64,000 bases of DNA from Spirodela intermedia (lineage: Eukaryota; Streptophyta; Magnoliopsida; Alismatales; Araceae): the NCBI GenBank assembly GCA_902729315.2, contig LR746268.1, forward strand, positions 8,105,501-8,169,500, read 5' to 3'. Of this stretch, positions 61,327-64,000 are shown in pieces. A program made the translations under genes and the position numbers. Under the pieces are notes generated by a model. The model was not told the origin of the DNA. It saw nothing but the letters and a program-made list of their open reading frames with translations, and did not search any database. Position 1 is the stretch's first letter; the number at the start of each line of letters is the position of its first letter.

Positions 61327-62556
61327 TCACGCCGAGTTCAGTGCGTCGCAAAGGCACTTGTAGGCGTCAAGGCAGCGCTTGAACTTCTCCTCCGCGACGG
61401 ACTGCTGCCCAGAAGCGAACACCTCCACCGTCAGAAATCACCCGATAAATGCCATCTTTTCCGTGAAAAAATGAAGAGCGATTGAGAGCCCCACACCTGA
61501 GAAGGGCCCGGGTGCCTGTCAGGATGCCATTTCAACGCGGCCATGCGAAATCTGCAGCGTTCAGAAAGCCTCCGATTATGAAGTCTCCAAGAGGAGGATA
61601 ATCCTACGGGTAGGGGGGAAAAGGTTCGTTCCGGCGAGCTTACGCGATCTTCACATCGCCGATCTTCAGCGGGCCCGTCGCCGGCAGTCCAAGCGTGGCT
61701 CTGTGGGAGTATAATCCTACGGGTTTTGATGCCCTGCAAGGATCGTCGTCGTCGTCGTTATCGTCGTCGAAATCACTGTCTCTTTCCCATGCCCTTCCCT
61801 GATTTGCCCAGCCGGAGTCGTCATCGCTCTCGCTGCTGCTCTCCCATACTCTGTCCTTCCCCGTCGAGCCCGATCCTCCTCTCCACTCAAACCCAGGAGG
61901 CGGGTTCCTGGAGTTGAACTCCTGCCATGGCCTGAAGGACCAGGTGTAGCATCTGTTACCAAACGTTGCCTGAAAGACGGGGCCTACGTGCAGGTCGCCA
62001 TCATCGTCCTCCGAGTAGAAGCTGCGGCTGCTCTTCTTACCTGCGAGAAACAAGCTAGAATCTCAGGTCCTTGATCGCCATTGCACGAGGAAGGAAAGAA
62101 GACAGAAACCACATGGATAAGACTTCCACTGTCTGTCATGAACATCAGAGAATGTGAACAGCCATGTATGTAACTAGGGCTTCATGGAGCAGGAAGAACT
62201 ACCATTGCGCCTGCATCTTCTGGGTGGATGGCGGGGCCTGAATTGGGAATGGTTCTTGGCCTGGGCTCGGTCGTCAAGATCATCGGAGACGTCTTCACCC
62301 CTGAACCCACTTCTTTCCTCCTCGGAATGCCAAGAGCCGGCTTCATCCTGGGAAGGAAATGCCAAAGCTTATCACTCTGTCATGATCAAGAACATCCAAG
62401 AAAGAAAATTACCAGCAACGTAAAATGGAGCAGTCGATGATCCTGCGCATTAAATCTTCTTACTGGAGATCATGAAGAAATGATAACCCACTAACATTCA
62501 CCATTCAAAGATATTCAACAAGCTGAAGACGCATGAATTTCAATGGGACTACCAAG

Positions 62557-62606
<50 letters not shown>

Positions 62607-63496
62607 CCTGAAAATAAGGGTTAGAAGATCTGCCATTTAAAAGATCTTTAAGAGCTCTTTTGGCATCAGCTCGCCTTTGGCGGACGACATATCTGATATA
62701 ATTCTGAATTTGGAAACATCAGTCCATAAGGCTATGTAGAAAAGCATAACACAGGCAGATGAGATATAAAATACAAAGGATTTGAGCACTCATTCGCTCA
62801 AAGCTATGGCACATACTTCCACTTGGGATTCCAATGTGAAATAGTCCTTACAGTCGATCGAGGGCTTCTTTCTTGCAAGAAATTTACCCTAGATGATATT
62901 CAGATTCAGGAATGCAAGCGCCCATGATCGAAAATATCCAAATGCCCTCCTCCATGAAATTAAAGAAAAAGAAAATAAATGGTGGTAACGTACTCAAATG
63001 ATTGGTTCCCTTTGGACTAAGCAATGACATGATTCCCGATCATGCCCAATTAAATACGTATAAAGCATAGGCAAATCCAGAACGATTGAAGTTTCTTAAA
63101 CACATTACATATCATAAATTTCCGCGAGATCAACTCAAGACCATTTCAGTTTTCGGATAAAATTTTACCCCTTTCTTTATTATCACAAATGGATTGATTG
63201 GGGAAAACAAAATTTACCAAGGTATTCCAACCATTTAAGTTCATTCGACGATAGTGAAATATCATGACCATGATTTCACATTTTCATGGCATGGACAATG
63301 TGCCGGATATAGTCTTCATTCAACTTTGGAAAATTCCCACAAAAAAATCACCTTTTAGACTGGTTTAAATCACACGCCACTAATGCTAAACCAATAGATT
63401 ATAAGTAACTCCAAGAATGCAGCAAGAGTTACAGCTGACACATCTCCAACATTTCTGATCTAATACCTTCGGTGCCCGTTGCCCTCCTGTCTCCTC
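61327..63496 (-). CDS. C-terminal J-domain (DnaJ-like) protein, 5' end unresolved
   Basis: Seven exons join in phase: 63496-63467, 62871-62817, 62703-62608, 62347-62203, 62040-61644, 61551-61497 and 61401-61327 (stop TGA). The N-terminal part is basic and helical (YIRYVVRQRRADAKRALKDL), the middle acidic (DDDGDLHVGPVFQATFGNRC, long Asp runs) and the C-terminus a J-domain: LGLPATGPLKIGDVKIAFRM, ALKWHPDRHPGPSQ with the HPD triad that stimulates Hsp70 ATPase, then VAEEKFKRCLDAYKCLCDAL. A J-domain at the extreme C-terminus after a WSF-type segment (CYTWSFRPW) is a known plant subgroup, probably organelle-targeted. The initiator ATG lies above 63.5 kb or outside the window. Intron 3 begins with (CT)n right after its donor. 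Confidence 0.8.
62561..62603. repeat. (GA/CT)n adjoining a splice donor of the J-domain gene
   Basis: On the sense (minus) strand the donor reads CAG|GTAATCTCTCTCT, so the CT tract begins within the first seven intron bases and runs ~43 bp. Confidence 0.95.
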
Positions 63497-64000
63497 CTGC
63501 AAGCACACGAGCTGTTGTCAGCCTTAATTTTCAAATGAAACCTGATTAATATGTAGAAGGCGAGAGAGAGAAAGATTCTGACGACGCCAGATTACTAAAA
63601 ACCGAATCCCAGATGATAAGATTGACAGAAACCAGATTTTAGTGCAGATATAGGTATGATCTCCACTTGAGGATCATTATCAAAGTAGCACACATTCTCA
63701 TGCCGAACCTCGAACCACAGAGTCGTGACGTAGATAAAGTGTACTAGAATTCCTATATCCCAGTGTACAGCATCAAATTCCTTTGCACGGTAAATGGAAG
63801 CAAATGTCGCCTAGTCGCTTGGAACCGGGTGCCTTTCTCCGCATAAGAAGAGGATTTTTCCGAGTTGAATTGGTCCCTTGAAGAAGCCATCGGCAGGATT
63901 ATGTTGTACGAAGAAACCACGTTGACCTTCCAACCACCGATGCCCGATCACAGAAAAACGCGCTATGGGAATGGAATTGGCGAGAAAATTTGACTCGACA
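63497..64000 (-). other. probable 5' intron or leader of the J-domain gene
   Basis: No coding exon could be assigned. An ATG (about 63890, minus, MASSRDQFNS) opens a short frame but has no clear splice link to 63496. Confidence 0.35.

Overview
This is a nuclear window from a flowering plant. The recognised genes are intron-rich plant orthologues, with canonical GT-AG introns, embedded in AT-rich DNA full of decayed Copia, Ty3/gypsy and LINE relics and many long (CT)n/(GA)n microsatellites. Strongly GC-rich first or single exons (VTL, FBN5 exon 1, the 60.3 kb membrane protein) next to very AT-rich spacers suggest a monocot, but this is inference and the species is not identifiable. No bacterial, organellar, rRNA, tRNA or CRISPR feature was found.

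Layout. 1-2.6 kb: AT-rich, no gene. 2.65-2.83 kb (-): isolated first exon of an ACT/Raf-like kinase. 3.3-5.2 kb (-): complete five-exon serine decarboxylase (SDC). 5.5-14.3 kb: transposon-rich spacer with a second piece of the SDC 3' end, a Copia 5' relic, a broken CAF1-type deadenylase and Copia pol remains. 14.7-15.4 kb (+): vacuolar-iron-transporter-like gene (VTL). 15.8-18.0 kb (-): QCR6, the complex III hinge protein, in three short coding exons. 19.7-21.7 kb: a large imperfect palindrome. 21.7-24.0 kb: inverted, truncated copies of VTL (-) and SDC (+). 24-32.7 kb: AT-rich DNA with a minus-strand gypsy relic. 33.7-36.7 kb (+): 12-exon cytosolic fructose-1,6-bisphosphatase. 38.3-39.2 kb (-): intronless ISY1 splicing factor with an 8-bp TGGGCT array at its promoter. 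About 43.6/46.4-56.3 kb (+): NHL-repeat protein resembling EMB1974. 56.8-58.0 kb (+): fibrillin 5. 58.9-59.5 kb (-): BolA2. 60.3-60.9 kb (+): plant membrane protein of unknown function. 61.3-63.5 kb (-): C-terminal J-domain protein.

The right half from 33 kb is an ordinary housekeeping gene island (sugar metabolism, splicing, plastid quinone biosynthesis, Fe-S/redox, chaperone); I see no pathway or operon logic linking these genes. The most interesting structure is on the left: SDC, VTL and the QCR6 upstream region appear to belong to one inverted duplication centred near 20.7 kb. The right half of it has lost QCR6, the 3' part of VTL and the catalytic exon of SDC. Within it, a ~55-bp core bounded by (CT)n and (GA)n arms lies in opposite orientation relative to VTL in the two copies, as expected if inverted dinucleotide arms mediated a small inversion. 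Exon borders were set by hand from splice signals and remembered family alignments; no database search was possible.
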